Positions 45,964-56,896 of a stretch of DNA of 64,000 nucleotides are shown piece after piece. Each line of letters opens with the position of its first letter. Positions within the stretch are counted from its first letter, which is position 1. Made by a program: the position numbers and the translations under genes. Under the pieces are notes generated by a model. That model was given only the letters and a program-made list of their open reading frames with translations, searched no databases and was not told the DNA's origin. Source of the stretch: Rhinopithecus roxellana (Eukaryota; Chordata; Mammalia; Primates; Cercopithecidae); NCBI RefSeq assembly GCF_007565055.1, contig NC_044566.1, forward strand, positions 64,789,315-64,853,314, written 5' to 3'.

Positions 45964-48382
45964 GGGGGTGCGCCCAAGATGACCGAATAGGAACAGCTCC
46001 AGCCTCCAGCTCCCAGCGTCATCAAGTGGGCTTCATCCCTGGGATGCAAGGCTGGTTCAACATACGCAAATCAATAAACGTAATCCAGCATATACACAGA
46101 ATCAAAGACAAAAACCACATGATTATCTCAATAGATGCAGAAAAGGCTTTTGACAAAATTCAACAGCCCTTCATGCTAAAAACGCTCAATAAATTCGGTA
46201 ATGATGGAATGTATCTCAAAATAGTAAGAGCTATTTGTGACAAACCCACAGCCAATATCATACTGAATGGGCAAAAACTGGAAAAATTCCCTTTGAAAAC
46301 TGGCACAAGACAGGGATGCCCTCTCTCACCACTTCTATTCAACATAGTGTTGGAAGTTCTGGCTAGGGCAATCAGGCAAGAGAAAGAAATAAAAGGTATC
46401 CAGTTAGGAAAAGAAGAAGTCAGATTGTCCCTGTTTGCAGATGACATGATTGTATATTTAGAAAATCCCATCGTCTCAGCCCAAAATCTCCTTAAGCTGA
46501 TAAGCAACTTCAGCAAAGTCTCAGGATACAAAATCAATGTGCAAAAATGACAAGCATTCTTATACACCAGTAACAGACAAACAGAGAGCCAAATCATGAA
46601 TGAATTCCCATTCACAATAGCTTCAAAGAGAATAAAATACCTAGGAATCCAACTTACAAGGGATGTAAAGGACCTCTTCAAGGAGAACTACAAACCACTG
46701 CTCAGTGAAATCAAAGAGGACACAAACAAATGGAAGAACATACCATGCTCATGGATAGGAAGAATCAATATTGTGAAAATGGCCATACTGCCCAAGGTAA
46801 TTAATAGATTCAATGCCATCCCCATTAAGCTACCAATGAGTTTCTTCACAGAATTGGAAAAAACTGCTTTAAAGTTCATATGGAACCAAAAAAGACCCCG
46901 CATTGCCAAGACAATCCTAAGCCAAAAGAACAAAGCTGGAGGCATCACGCTACCTGATTTCAAACTATACTACAAGGCTACAGTAACCAAAACAGCATGG
47001 TACTGGTACCAAAACAGAGATATAGACCAATGGAACAGAACAGAGTCCTCAGAAATAATACCACACATCTACAGCCATCTGATCTTTCACAAACCTGACA
47101 AAAACAAGAAATGGGGAAAGGATTCCCTATTTAATAAATGGTGCTGGGAAAATTGGCTAGCCATATGTAGAAAGCTGAAACTGGATCCTTTCCTTACTCC
47201 TTACGAAAATTAATTCAAGATGGATTAGAGATTTAAATGTGAGACCTAAAACCATAAAAACCCTAGAAGGAAACCTAGGTAATACCATTCAGGACATAGG
47301 CATGGGCAAGGACCTCATGTCTAAAACACCAAAAGCAACGGCAACAAAAGCCAAAATTGACAAATGGGATCTAATTAAACTAAAGAGCTTCTGCACAGCA
47401 AAAGAAACTACCACCAGAGTGAACAGGAAACCTGCAGAATGAGAGAAAATTTTTGCAATCTACTCATCTGACAAAGGGCTAATATCCAGAACCTACAAAG
47501 AACTCAAACAAATTTACAAGAAAAAAACAACCCCATCAAAAAGTGGGCAAAGGATATGAACAGACACTTCTCAAAAGAAGACATTCATACAGCCAACAGA
47601 CACATGAAAAAATGCTCATCATCACTTGCCATCAGAGAAATACAAATCAAAACCACAATGAGATACTATCTCACACCAGTCAGAATGGCAATCATTAAAA
47701 AATCAGGAAACAACAGGTGCTGGAGAGGATGTGGAGAAACAGGAACACTTTCACACTGTTGGTGGGACTGTAAACTAGTTCAACCACTGTGGAAAACAGT
47801 GTGGCGATTTCTCAAGGATCTAGAACTAGAAATACCATTTGACCCAGCCATTCCATTACTGGGGATATACCCAAAGGATTATAAGTCATGCTGCTATAAA
47901 GACACATGCACACATATGTTTATTGCGGCACTATTCACAATAGCAAAGACTTGGAATCAACCTAAATGTCCATCAGTGACAGACTAGATTAAGAAAATGT
48001 GGCACATATACACCATGGAATACTATGCAGCCATAAAAAAAGGATGAGTTCGTGTCCTTTGTGGGGACATGGATGCAGCTGGAAACCATCATTCTCAGCA
48101 AACTATCGCAAGAAAAGAAAACCAAATACCGTAGCATGTTCTCACTCATAGGTGGAAAATGAACAATGAAATCACCTGGACACAGGAAGGGGAACATCAC
48201 ACACCGGGTCCTACTGTGGGGAGGGGGTGGGGGGAGGGATACCATTAGGAGATATACCTAATGTAAATGACAAGTTAATGGGTGCAGCACACCAACATGG
48301 CACATGTATACATATGTAACCTGCACGTTGTGCACATGTACCCTAGAACTTAAAAGTATAACCCCCGCCCCCCCCCAAAAAA
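45964..48382 (+). mobile_element. LINE-1 (L1PA-like), + strand, middle deleted
   Basis: Begins with the true L1 5' end ('cccaagatgaccgaatagga' and 'ctcccagcgt') but after about 57 bases jumps at 46019/46020 into mid-ORF2 ('atcaagtgggcttcatccct'). It then runs through the rest of ORF2 and the 3' UTR ('caccaacatggcacatgtat') to a C-rich and A-rich tail. An 11-bp target-site duplication frames the whole element. A full-length L1 is about 6 kb, so roughly 3.5-4 kb (most of the 5' UTR, ORF1 and the first half of ORF2) is missing. It lies in MPHOSPH8 intron 5, antisense to the gene. Not capable of transposing. Confidence 0.95.
46026..47987 (+). pseudogene. LINE-1 ORF2 remnant (reverse transcriptase part)
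   Basis: Broken remains of L1 ORF2, which encodes an endonuclease and reverse transcriptase. The endonuclease part is absent. The first block (46026-46548) includes the reverse-transcriptase catalytic motif FADDM and 'QGCPLSPLLFN'; it ends at a premature TGA. The next block (46596-47213) is in the same frame; further blocks (47239-47442, 47556-47987) need frame changes. The last holds the Cys-rich end, with 'WWDCKLVQPLWKTVWRFLK' type sequence. Decayed and non-functional. Confidence 0.93.
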
Positions 48383-48393
48383 AAACTAACACT
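48383..48393 (+). repeat. LINE-1 target-site duplication, right copy
   Basis: Second exact copy of 'aaactaacact' directly after the L1 A-tail. Confidence 0.9.
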
Positions 48394-48954
48394 ACTGTTA
48401 ACTCTGAGAGCTGACAGCAGAGAAACAGCACAGCCTCTGGGCTGTCCATCCTGGTGCAGCATCCCAGGTCTATCAGCAATGGTAACAGTGAAAGCCACTA
48501 GCAATCGTAAGACATGTTAACTTATTTATGTGAATGGATTTATTTCCTCTATACACAATGACCTGTAATGGGAGGCATGTTACAGATGAGAGGCTGGGAG
48601 AGGCTCCAGGGTTTTCTCAGACACACGCCAGTGAGTGGCGGCGCCGGTCTTCTTACTCAGGTGTCTGAGTCGCCCATGAAGCCCCCACCCGCTATGCCCC
48701 ATGACCCATCCCACCACTGAGGCAGCAATGTGGAAAGATTGTGGAAGCAGAACAGGTGAGGTCTTTATGAACTGAGATAGTATCACCGAACTCACAGGAC
48801 TGCCGTAAGAACAGAGAGCATCCCTAGACCAGAACCACTGGAAAGGCTGAGCTGCAGCTCAGATTGTGGTCTCTAACAAAGCAAACTGATTCAAAACCCA
48901 TGTTCACTCCTGACAAGTGCTGGGTCTTGCCTCTGGACCTAATAGGCTTAATTT
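48394..48954. other. MPHOSPH8 intron 5 DNA, nothing recognised
   Basis: Single-copy-looking sequence between an L1 and an Alu. No exon or named repeat seen. Confidence 0.4.
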
Positions 48955-49256
48955 TCTTTTCTTTTTTTTTTTTTTTTCAGATGGAGTCTCGCTCTGCCGC
49001 CCAGGCTGGAGTGCAGTGGCACCATCTCCGTTCACTGCAAGCTCCGCCTCCCGGGTTTACGCCATTCTCCTGCCTCAGCCTCCCGAGTAGCTGGGACTAC
49101 AGGCGCCCGCCACCTCCCCTGGCTCATTTTTGTATTTTTAGTAGAGACGGGGTTTCACGGTGTTGGCCAGGATGGTCTTGATCTTCTGACCTTGTGATCC
49201 GTCCCTCTTGGCCTCCCAAAGTGCTGGGATTACAGGCGTGAGCCACCACGCCCAGC
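48955..49256 (-). repeat. AluY-like, - strand
   Basis: T-tail, 'agatggagtctcgctctgcc' to 'gccaccacgcccagcc'. Intron 5, sense to MPHOSPH8. Confidence 0.92.
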
Positions 49257-49666
49257 CTTCTCTATTTTTAATAAGAAACTCGATATACATATAATAAGGA
49301 ATGTATGTCACGAAGTGCAACAATGAAGTGTGCTCTGTGGTCACAAGAACTGCTCGGCGGCACACGCCCGTGCCTACCACAGCTGTCCCCTGCATGGTGT
49401 CATTTACATCTGCAGTCTGTGTCTCATGCTCTTCTTCAACATAGCTTTGCCATAAAAACACATAATCCTAAGAAATACACATTTGGTTTTGCTTGCTGAT
49501 GAGCTTTCTATACACTGCAGAAGTTCTCTGTATTCTGGGTAGTGACCCTTTGTCTTTTCACCCTTTCTAATGGTAGCTCTGTCAAATGGAACTCACTTTG
49601 TTCAGTCAACTTTATCATTTTATTCCTTTACGGAACATTTTGTATCCTGTTTAAGAAATCTTTCCC

Positions 49667-49966
49667 GGCCGGGCGCGGTGGCTCAAGCCTGTAATCCCAG
49701 CACTTTGGGAGGCCGAGGCGGGTGGATCACGAGGTCAGGAGATCGAGACCATCCTGGCTAACACGGTGAAACCCCGTCTCTACTAAAAATACAAAAAACT
49801 AGCCGGGCGCGGTGGCGGCGCCTGTGGTCCCAGCTACTCGGAGGCTGAGGCGGGAGAACGGCGGGAACCCGGGAGGCGGAGCTTGCAGTGAGCAGAGATC
49901 CGGCCACTGCACTCCAGCCCGGGCGACAGAGCAAGACTCCGTCTTAAAAAAAAAAAAAAAAAAAAA
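49667..49966 (+). repeat. Young AluYR-type, + strand
   Basis: 'ggccgggcgcggtggctcaa' to an A22 tail, with 'gatccggccactgcactcca' and 'aaaactagccgggcgcggtg'. Monkey-type. Intron 5, antisense to MPHOSPH8. Confidence 0.95.
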
Positions 49967-50439
49967 GCTTTCCCTACCCTCAAGGTCATAAAGATATTAG
50001 CCTTAATCTCTAAATACCTAGAATCTAAATATCCTCCTAATAGGGCCCCACTCCATCAGGATCTGACTCTCAGGTATGGGGCTTTTGATACAGGAATAAC
50101 CACCCGTTCTGACATCAGTGAGAAGAGGCGTCCTCCACACATGCACCCCGTGATGCCCCGTCCTCTGTCCTCTAGCAGAGCTGCACGGCCGGACTGAGGT
50201 CTACCCTGCTACGCTAGTTCACCTACCCTGCTGTGCCAAGTAAATGCTATAATGAATCACTAGTTTGATATAGCAGGCTTTGATTACTTACTGGGACAAC
50301 TGGCTTTGGTTTTTCTTGAGTCTTCCACATTAACTGTAGAATGAGCATTTGTAAATTCCATGAAAAACTGTGTTGAGATTTTGCTTAGAACTGCAGGGAT
50401 GCTATAGACCAGTTCGGAGAAAATGACAAACTTCTAAAA

Positions 50440-50790
50440 TTGTTTTCTTTTGTTTGTTTTCTGAAACAGAGTCTCACTCCGTCACCCAGGCTGGAGTGCA
50501 GTGGCACAATCTCAGCTCACAGCGAGCTCCACCTCCCAGATTCAAGGGATTTCTGTGCCTCAGCCTCCTGAGTAGCTGAAATTGCATGAGCTATGTTTTG
50601 CTCAAGCAGAGGAAAAAAAAAAAAGCCATTTTTCGCTCATGCAAAATGCCTGGCTAATTTTTGTATTTTTAGTAGAGATGGGGTTTCACCATGTTAGCCA
50701 GGCTGGTCTCGAACTCCTGACCTCAAATGATCTGCCTGTCTCGGCCTCCCAAACTGCTAGGATTACAGGCGTGAACCACTATGCCTGGAC
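50440..50790 (-). repeat. Alu, - strand, with about 50 bases of foreign insert
   Basis: Normal reverse Alu up to 'gagtagctgaaattgcatga', then an insert with an A12 run, then Alu again from 'tgcctggctaatttttgtat' to 'accactatgcctggac'. The insert is bounded by the inverted repeats 50582-50591 and 50635-50644. Confidence 0.88.
50582..50644. repeat. 10-bp perfect inverted repeat, 43-base loop
   Basis: 'ttgcatgagc' at 50582-50591 and its reverse complement 'gctcatgcaa' at 50635-50644. The left arm is partly Alu-derived; the right arm is at the insert's edge. Confidence 0.9.
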
Positions 50791-50879
50791 CCTAAAATTG
50801 TTTTCTAATAAAAATGGCATATATATATTTTAGTAACTTTCAAGCAATCAAGAAATCTTTAAAATTTTCTCCATAAGGG

Positions 50880-51160
50880 CTTTTTTTTTTTGAGACAGAG
50901 TTTTGCTCTGTTGCCCAGGCTGGAATGCAATGGCATTAGCTCACTACAACCAACACCTCCTGGGTTCAAGCAATTCTCCTGCCTCAGCCTCCTGAATAGC
51001 TGGGACCACAGGCGTGAGCCACCACAACCAGCTAATTTTTGTATTTTTAGTAGAGATGGGGTTTCGCCACGTTGGTCAGGCTGGCATCGAACTCCTGACC
51101 TCGAGTGATCCACCTGCCTCAGCCTCCCAGGATTACAGGCGTGAGCCACTGCGCCTGGCT
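50880..51160 (-). repeat. Alu, - strand
   Basis: T-tail, 'gagacagagttttgctctgt' to 'gccactgcgcctggct', with small deletions. Intron 5. Confidence 0.92.
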
Positions 51161-51228
51161 CATCTTTCATGAACAATATTCTGAGCAATCTTTTAACTCT
51201 TAAATGTGTTGCTACTGAAAACTATATG

Positions 51229-51520
51229 TTTTTATTTATTTTCTTTGAGACAAAGTCTCACTCTTGTCCCCCAGGCTGGAGTGCGATGGCGCGATCTCGG
51301 CTCACTGCAACCTCCGCCTGCCCGGTTGAAGCGATTCTCCTGCCTCAGCCTCCCAAGTAGCTGGGATTACAGACATGCGCCAGCTAATTTTTGTATTTTT
51401 AGTAGAAATGGGGTTTCACTATGTTGCCCAGGCTGGTCTCGAACTCCTGACCTCGAGTGAGCCACCCACCTCGGCCTCCCAAAGTGCTGGAATTACAGGC
51501 GTGAGCCACCGTGCCTGGCC
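51229..51520 (-). repeat. Alu, - strand
   Basis: 'tttgagacaaagtctcactc' to 'gagccaccgtgcctggcc', AluS-like, with a gap near 51375. Intron 5. Confidence 0.92.
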
Positions 51521-51631
51521 TGAAAACTGTATCTTTTTAAAATACATTTATTATTTATGTAGAAATGTATATAGGTTTAAAAAAGAAAATCGGCTTTTGT
51601 CACTGATCTTATATCCAGTCACCTTGCTAAA

Positions 51632-51937
51632 TTTTTTTTTTTTTTTTTTTTTTTGAGACGGAGTCTTGCTCTGTCACCCAGGCTGGAGTGCAGTGGCCGG
51701 ATCTCAGCTCACTGCAAGCTCCGCCTCCCGGGTTCCCACCATTCTCCTGCCTCAGCCTCCCGAGTAGCTGGGACTACAGGCACCCGCCACCGCGCCCGGC
51801 TAGTTTTTTGTATTTTTTAGTAGAGACGGGGTTTCACCATGTTAGCCAGGATGGTCTCAATCTCCTGACCTCATGATCCGCCCGTCTCAGCCTCCCAAAG
51901 TGCTGGGATTACAGGCTTGAGCCACCGCACCCGGCCA
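51632..51937 (-). repeat. Young AluYR-type, - strand
   Basis: T22 tail, 'gagacggagtcttgctctgt', 'gtggccggatctcagctcac', 'ggcttgagccaccgcacccg'. The flanks 'ctaaattttt' and 'caaatttttaat' hint at a short duplication. Intron 5. Confidence 0.92.
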
Positions 51938-52008
51938 AATTTTTAATACTTATAATAATTTATTTGTAGATTATTTTAGGTTTTTTATATGAATCTGATA
52001 ATGACAGT

Positions 52009-52175
52009 TTTTTTTTTTTTTTTTTTTGACAAAAGTCTTGCTCTGTCATCCAGGCTGAAGTGCAGTGGCGTGATTTTAGCTCACTACAACCTCTGCCTCC
52101 TGGGCTCAAATGATCCTCCCACCTTAGCCTCCTGAGTAGCTGGGACTACAGGTATGTGCCATCTGCCTGGCTTAT
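52009..52175 (-). repeat. Alu right monomer only, - strand
   Basis: T-tail, 'gacaaaagtcttgctctgtc' to 'tgtgccatctgcctggctta'. The second half is missing; another reverse Alu follows at once. Confidence 0.85.
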
Positions 52176-52195
52176 TTTATTTTATTATTATTATT

Positions 52196-52494
52196 ACTAT
52201 TCTTTTGTTGTTTCGAGACAGAGGTTCGCTCTTGTTGCCCAGGCTGGAGTGCAATGGCACAATCTCAGCTCACTGAAACCTCTGCCTCCTGGGTTCAAGC
52301 AATTCTCTTGCCTCAACCTCCTGAGTAGCTGGGACTACAGGCATGCACCACCACATCTGGCTAATTTTGTATTTTTAGTAGAGAGAGTTTTTCCATGTTG
52401 GTAAGGCTGGTCTTGAACTCCCGACCTCGGGTGATTCACCCGCCTCGGCCTCCCAAAGTGCTGGGAATACAGGCAGGAGCCTCCACACCCAGCC
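52196..52494 (-). repeat. Alu, - strand
   Basis: A (TTA)n-rich tail, 'gagacagaggttcgctcttg' to 'gcctccacacccagcc'. Intron 5. Confidence 0.92.
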
Positions 52495-52675
52495 TTTTCT
52501 TATAGCTGTTGTCTGGTTTTGGTACTGAAGTTATAATGGTCTCCCAGAGTAAGTTAGCATTAGCATTCTTTGCCTGTTTTTAGAATGACTTTTATCAGTT
52601 TGGTAGCCTCTGGTTTGAGAAACTCATCTGGCTTGGTGTTAAATTTATGAGGCTGTTTTTATTAGTCCACGTTCT

Positions 52676-55026
52676 TTTTTTATTATTATTGTACTTTAAG
52701 TTCTGGGGTACAGAACTAGGAGGTTTGTTGCGTAGGTATACACGTGCCATGGTGGTTTGCTGCACCCATCTACCCGTCATCTACATTAGGTATTTCTCCT
52801 AATGCTCTCCCTTCCATAGCCCCCAGCCCCTGGCAGGCCCCGGTGTGTGATGATCCCCTCCCTGGGTCCATGTGTTCTCACTGTTCAACTCCCACTTATG
52901 AGTGAGAACATGCGCTGCTTAGTTTTCTGTTCTTGTGTTAGTTTGCTGAGAATGATGTCAGTCTGATGGGTTTCCCTTAGTGAGTAACCCGACTTTTCTC
53001 TCTGACTGCCCTTAACATGTTTTCCTTCATTTCAACCTTGGTGAATCTGATGATTACATGTCTTGGGGTTGCTCTTCTTGAGGAGTATTTTTGTGGTGTT
53101 CTCTGTATTTCCTGAATTGGAATGTTGGCCTGTCTTGCTAGGTTGGGGAGGTTCTCCTGGATAATATTCTGAAGAATGTTTTCCAACTTGGTTCCATTCT
53201 CCCCATCACTTTCAGGTACACTAATCAAATGTAGATTTGGTCTTTTCACATAGTCGCATATTTCTTGGAGGCTTTGTTCATTCCTTTTCATTTTTTTTTC
53301 CTCTAACCTCGCCTTCTTGCTTTATTTCATTAAGTTGATCTTCAATCGCCGATATCCTTTCTTCTGCTTGATCCATTTGGCTATTGATACTTGTGTATCC
53401 TTCATGAAGTTCTCGTGCTGTATTTTCAGCTCCATCCGGTCATTTATGTTCTTCTCTAAACTGGTTATTCTAGTCAGCAATTCCTCTAACCTTTTCTCAA
53501 GGTTCTTAGCTTCCTTGCATTGGGTTAGAACAGGCTCCTTCAGCTCAGACAAGTTTATTACCCACCTTCTGAAGCCTATTTCTGTCAACTCATCAAACTC
53601 ATTTTCCGCCCAGTTTTGTTCCCTTGGCGAGGAGTGGTGATCCTTTGGAGAAGAAGTGTTCTGGTTTTTGCAATTTGCAGACCTTTTGCCCTGGTTTCTC
53701 CCAATCTTTGTGGAGTTATCTACCTTTGGTCTTTGATGTTAGTGACCTTCAGATGGGGTCTGAGTGGACATCCCTTTTGTTGATGTTGATGCTATTCCTT
53801 TCTGTTTGTTAGTTTTCCTTCTAACAGGCACCTCTGCTGCAGGTTTGCTGGAGGCCCACTCCAGACCCTGTTTGCCTGGGTATGACCAGCGGAGGCTGCA
53901 GAACAGCAAAGATTGCTGCCTGTTCCTTCCTCTGGAAGTTTCGTCCCAGAGGGGCACCCACTGGATGCCAGCTGGAGCTCTCCTGTATGAGGTGTCTGTC
54001 GGCCCCTATTGGGAGGTGTCTCCCAGTCAGGAGACATGGGGGTCAGTGACCCACTTGAGGAGGCAGTCTGACCCTTAGCAGAGCTCCAAAGCTGTGTTGG
54101 GAGATCCACTGCTCTCTTCAGAGCCGTCAGACAGGGACGTTTAAGTCTGCTGAAGCTGTCCCCACTAGCCCCTTCCCCCAGGTGCTCTGTCCCAAGGAGA
54201 CGGGGGTTTTATCTAGAAGACCCTGACGGAGCTGCCTTTTCAGAGATGCCCGGAGGAGGAATCTAGAGAGGCAGTCTGGCCACAGCAGCCTTGCTGAGCT
54301 GCGGTGCGCTCCACCCAGTTTGAACGTCCCGGGGGCTTTGTTTACACTATGAGGGTAAAACCGCCTACTCAAGCCTCAGCAATGGCGGACACCCCTCCTC
54401 CCACCAAGCTCAAGTGGCCCAGGTCATCTCAGATTGCTGTGCTGGCAGCGAGAATTTCAAGCCAGTGGATCTTAGCTTGCTGAGCTCCATGGGGACCTGC
54501 CAAGCCAGACCACTTGGCTCCCTGGCTTCAGCCCCCTTTCCAGAGGAGTGAACGGTTCTGTCTTGCTAGCGTTCCAGGTGCCACTGGGGTATGTAAAAAA
54601 AAAAAAAAAAAAAAAAACTCCTGCAGCTAGCTCAGTGTCGGCTCAAACAGTCGCCCAGTTTTGTGCTTGAAACCCAGGGCCCTGGCGGGATAGCCACCAG
54701 GGGGAATCTCCTGGTCTGTGGGATGTGAAGATGGTGGGAAAAGTGCAGTATCTGGGCCAGAGTGCGCCGTTCCGCACAGCACAGTCCCTCAGGGCTTCCC
54801 TGGCTAGGAGAGGGAGTTCCCCAACCCCCTGCACTTCCCAGGAAAGGCTAACGCCCCACCCTGCTTTGGCTCGACTTCCGTGGGCCGCACCCACTGTTCC
54901 AGCAGTCCCAATGAGATGAACCAGGTACCTCAGTTGGAAATGCAGAAATCAGCTGCTTTCTGTGTCAATTTTGCTGAGAGTTGCAGAACGGAGCTGTTCC
55001 TATTTGGCCATCTTGCCAGCAATCCC
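52676..55026 (-). mobile_element. LINE-1 (primate L1PA/PB-like), - strand, ORF2 deleted
   Basis: On the - strand it starts near 55026 with the L1 5' end ('caagatggccaaataggaac'). It continues through a long 5' UTR and ORF1 to about 52958, then jumps straight to the end of ORF2 ('catcattctcagcaaactaa') and the 3' UTR, ending in an A/T-rich tail at about 52676. Essentially all of ORF2 (about 3.5-4 kb) is gone, joined at 52957/52958 with a 2-base overlap ('ca'). Flanks 'cacgttcttt' and 'catgttcttt' may be the target-site duplication. Sense to MPHOSPH8, intron 5. Inactive. Confidence 0.93.
52977..53700 (-). pseudogene. LINE-1 ORF1 remnant
   Basis: Remains of L1 ORF1, the RNA-binding trimeric protein. 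The N-terminal coiled-coil part is at about 53588-53322 (starts MTEIGFRRW, then 'RITSLEKNINDRMELK'). The RRM/C-terminal part is at 53291-52977 ('NEQSLQEICDYVKRPNLHLI', 'VPESDGENGTKLENILQ', 'ATPRHVIIRF'). The two blocks are in the same frame but separated by stops, and the end runs out at the deletion joint. Non-functional. Confidence 0.9.
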
Positions 55027-55033
55027 GTATTTC

Positions 55034-55332
55034 ATGTTCTTTTTTTATTTTGAGATGGAGTCTGGCTCTGTTGCCCAGGCTGGAGTGTAGTGGTGTGATC
55101 GTGGCTCACCGCAACCTCCACCTCCTGGGTTCAAGCGATTCTCCTGCCTCAGCCTCCCGAGTAGCTGGGACTACAGGCATGTGCCACCATGCATGGCTAA
55201 TTTTTTGTATTTTTAGTAGAGATGGGGTTTCACCATGTTGTCCAGGCTAGTCTCGAACTCCTGACCTTGTGATCCGCCCGCATTGGCCTCCCAAACTGCT
55301 GGGATTACAGGTGTGAGCCACCATGCACGGCC
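55034..55332 (-). repeat. Alu, - strand, with TSD
   Basis: T-tail, 'gagatggagtctggctctgt' to 'gtgagccaccatgcacggcc'. 'tcatgttctt' occurs on both sides, a likely duplication. It landed just beside the 5' end of the L1. Confidence 0.92.
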
Positions 55333-55437
55333 CTCATGTTCTTTAACAGTTGTGACTATTCAGTCTTTTTTGGATCAATTTCATTATTTTTTCCCCAAGG
55401 AATTTTTCCATGTCATTCAGTTTTCAAATCTCTTTTT

Positions 55438-55601
55438 CAATTTTAGAGATGAGGTCTTGCTATGTTTACCAGGATGGAGTACAGTGGCTATTCACAGGTA
55501 CAATCTTAGCATAATATAGCCTCGAACTCCTGGGCTTACTGATCTTCCTGTCTCGCCTCCAGAGTAGCTGTAACTATAGGCACATGCCACCATGCCTAGC
55601 T
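55438..55601 (-). repeat. Monomeric Alu-like (FRAM/7SL-type), - strand
   Basis: 'gagatgaggtcttgctatgt', then 'gtggctattcacaggtacaa', which is 7SL-like and absent from normal Alus, to 'gccaccatgcctagct'. Fits a free monomer of the early Alu lineage. Confidence 0.7.
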
Positions 55602-55605
55602 ATTT

Positions 55606-55907
55606 TCTTTCTTTTTTTTTTTTTTTGGAGATGGAGTCTCACTCTGTCACCCAGGCTGCAATGCAGTGGCGCAATCTCAGCTCACTGCAACCTCTGCCTC
55701 CCGGGTTCAAGCGATTCTCTTGCCTCAGCCTCCTGAGTAGCTGGGACTACAGATGCACGCTGCCACGCCTGGCTAAATTTTTGTATTTTAGTAGAGACGG
55801 GTTTCACCGTGTTGCCCAGGCTGGTCTTGAACTCCTGAGCTCAGGCAATCCACCTGCCTCAACCTCCCAAAGTGCTGGGATTACAGGCATGAGCCACCGT
55901 GCCTGGC
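55606..55907 (-). repeat. Alu, - strand
   Basis: T-rich tail, 'ggagatggagtctcactctg' to 'gagccaccgtgcctggcc'. AluS-like. Intron 5. Confidence 0.92.
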
Positions 55908-56896
55908 CACCTAGCTAGTTTTCAAATCAAGTGGTAAGAAATTGCTCATAGAATTCATCTTTTCAATCTGCACACAACCTATAATCGTGTCTCTTTTTCA
56001 TGTGTTTCTTTTGTTCTCAACAAACTGTGTCAGAGGCTTGTTTATTTTATAGCAAAGCCAGGAATCCACTTCTGTCTTTACGGATGTTCCCCCTACTGTA
56101 TCTGTTTTTTACTGCCTGGTATCTCAACAGCAGTGCTGCTATTTGGCATCTGCCCTCTGGGCAACCTACCTCTCCTCCTTGCCCACTGGTACCGGAAATT
56201 ACCCTAATTTCCTGCATGCTCAGCAACACATCCAAAAGCACATTTTCTCCAGGTATCCAGGGTGTCATCATTTTGTAGTATAAGGAGGGGTTTCCCAGGC
56301 GATCTAGTCTGTCATATTCTGAATTTTTCAATTATCTTCAGTGTTTCTCAAGATCCACAAATTATACAAAGTTTTATTAGACTAAGCTCTCTGATTTATT
56401 AGGTCCTAGTTACAAACATGTATGTACACTTTTTGGTACTCCTCCCCACCACTACTGTAGTCTGTATTCTCCTTCTCGACCAGTTCCGATGTCCTCAGGA
56501 CAGCATTTACAATATAATCTTATTTAGTGTTATTTGCTACAACATTAAAAGGATAAAATACAAATAAGTTTATATTTGATAATTTCCTGAAAGAAATCTA
56601 TTAAATAGTAAGATATAAAATGGGGCTGCGAGGTAGGAGTAGGTAAGGTAGAAAATCAGAAATCTTTTAACTCCATACGTGCTGAGAACATTATAGGAAC
56701 TCAGAAAAATTGTTTAATCCATTGAGAAGTCACAGAATGACCCGTCTTCAATATAAAATGTTATTCAGGAGATCCCAGTAAACTCTTCACTCCATTATTT
56801 TTTGATCTTGAGATCAGAAATACAGACAGAGAAGAGTACAGTAAAATAATACGGTGCACTATCTTGAAAAATTCTGCAAAATGATTCCAAACTCAC
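55908..56896. other. MPHOSPH8 intron 5, 5' end; nothing recognised
   Basis: About 1 kb next to exon 5 without a named repeat. Confidence 0.4.

Larger units (their letters stand above)
49500..52674 (-). mobile_element. Old LINE-1 (L1M type), broken by several Alus
   Basis: The non-Alu spacers ('tattctgggtagtgaccctt', 'gtttaagaaatctttccc', 'gtctggttttggtactgaag', 'gcctctggtttgagaaactc') read in order like a reverse-oriented old L1. Alus at 49667, 50440, 50880, 51229, 51632, 52009 and 52196 cut it up. The limits are approximate. Confidence 0.6.

Noticed and set aside
45964..46025. L1 5' deletion explained as a spliced-and-reinserted L1
   Set aside because: The donor side is near a GT-AG-like donor, but the sequence before the acceptor side in L1 ORF2 lacks AG, so ordinary splicing does not fit.
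46160..46681. 173-codon - strand frame
   Set aside because: Antisense shadow of the L1 ORF2 remnant.
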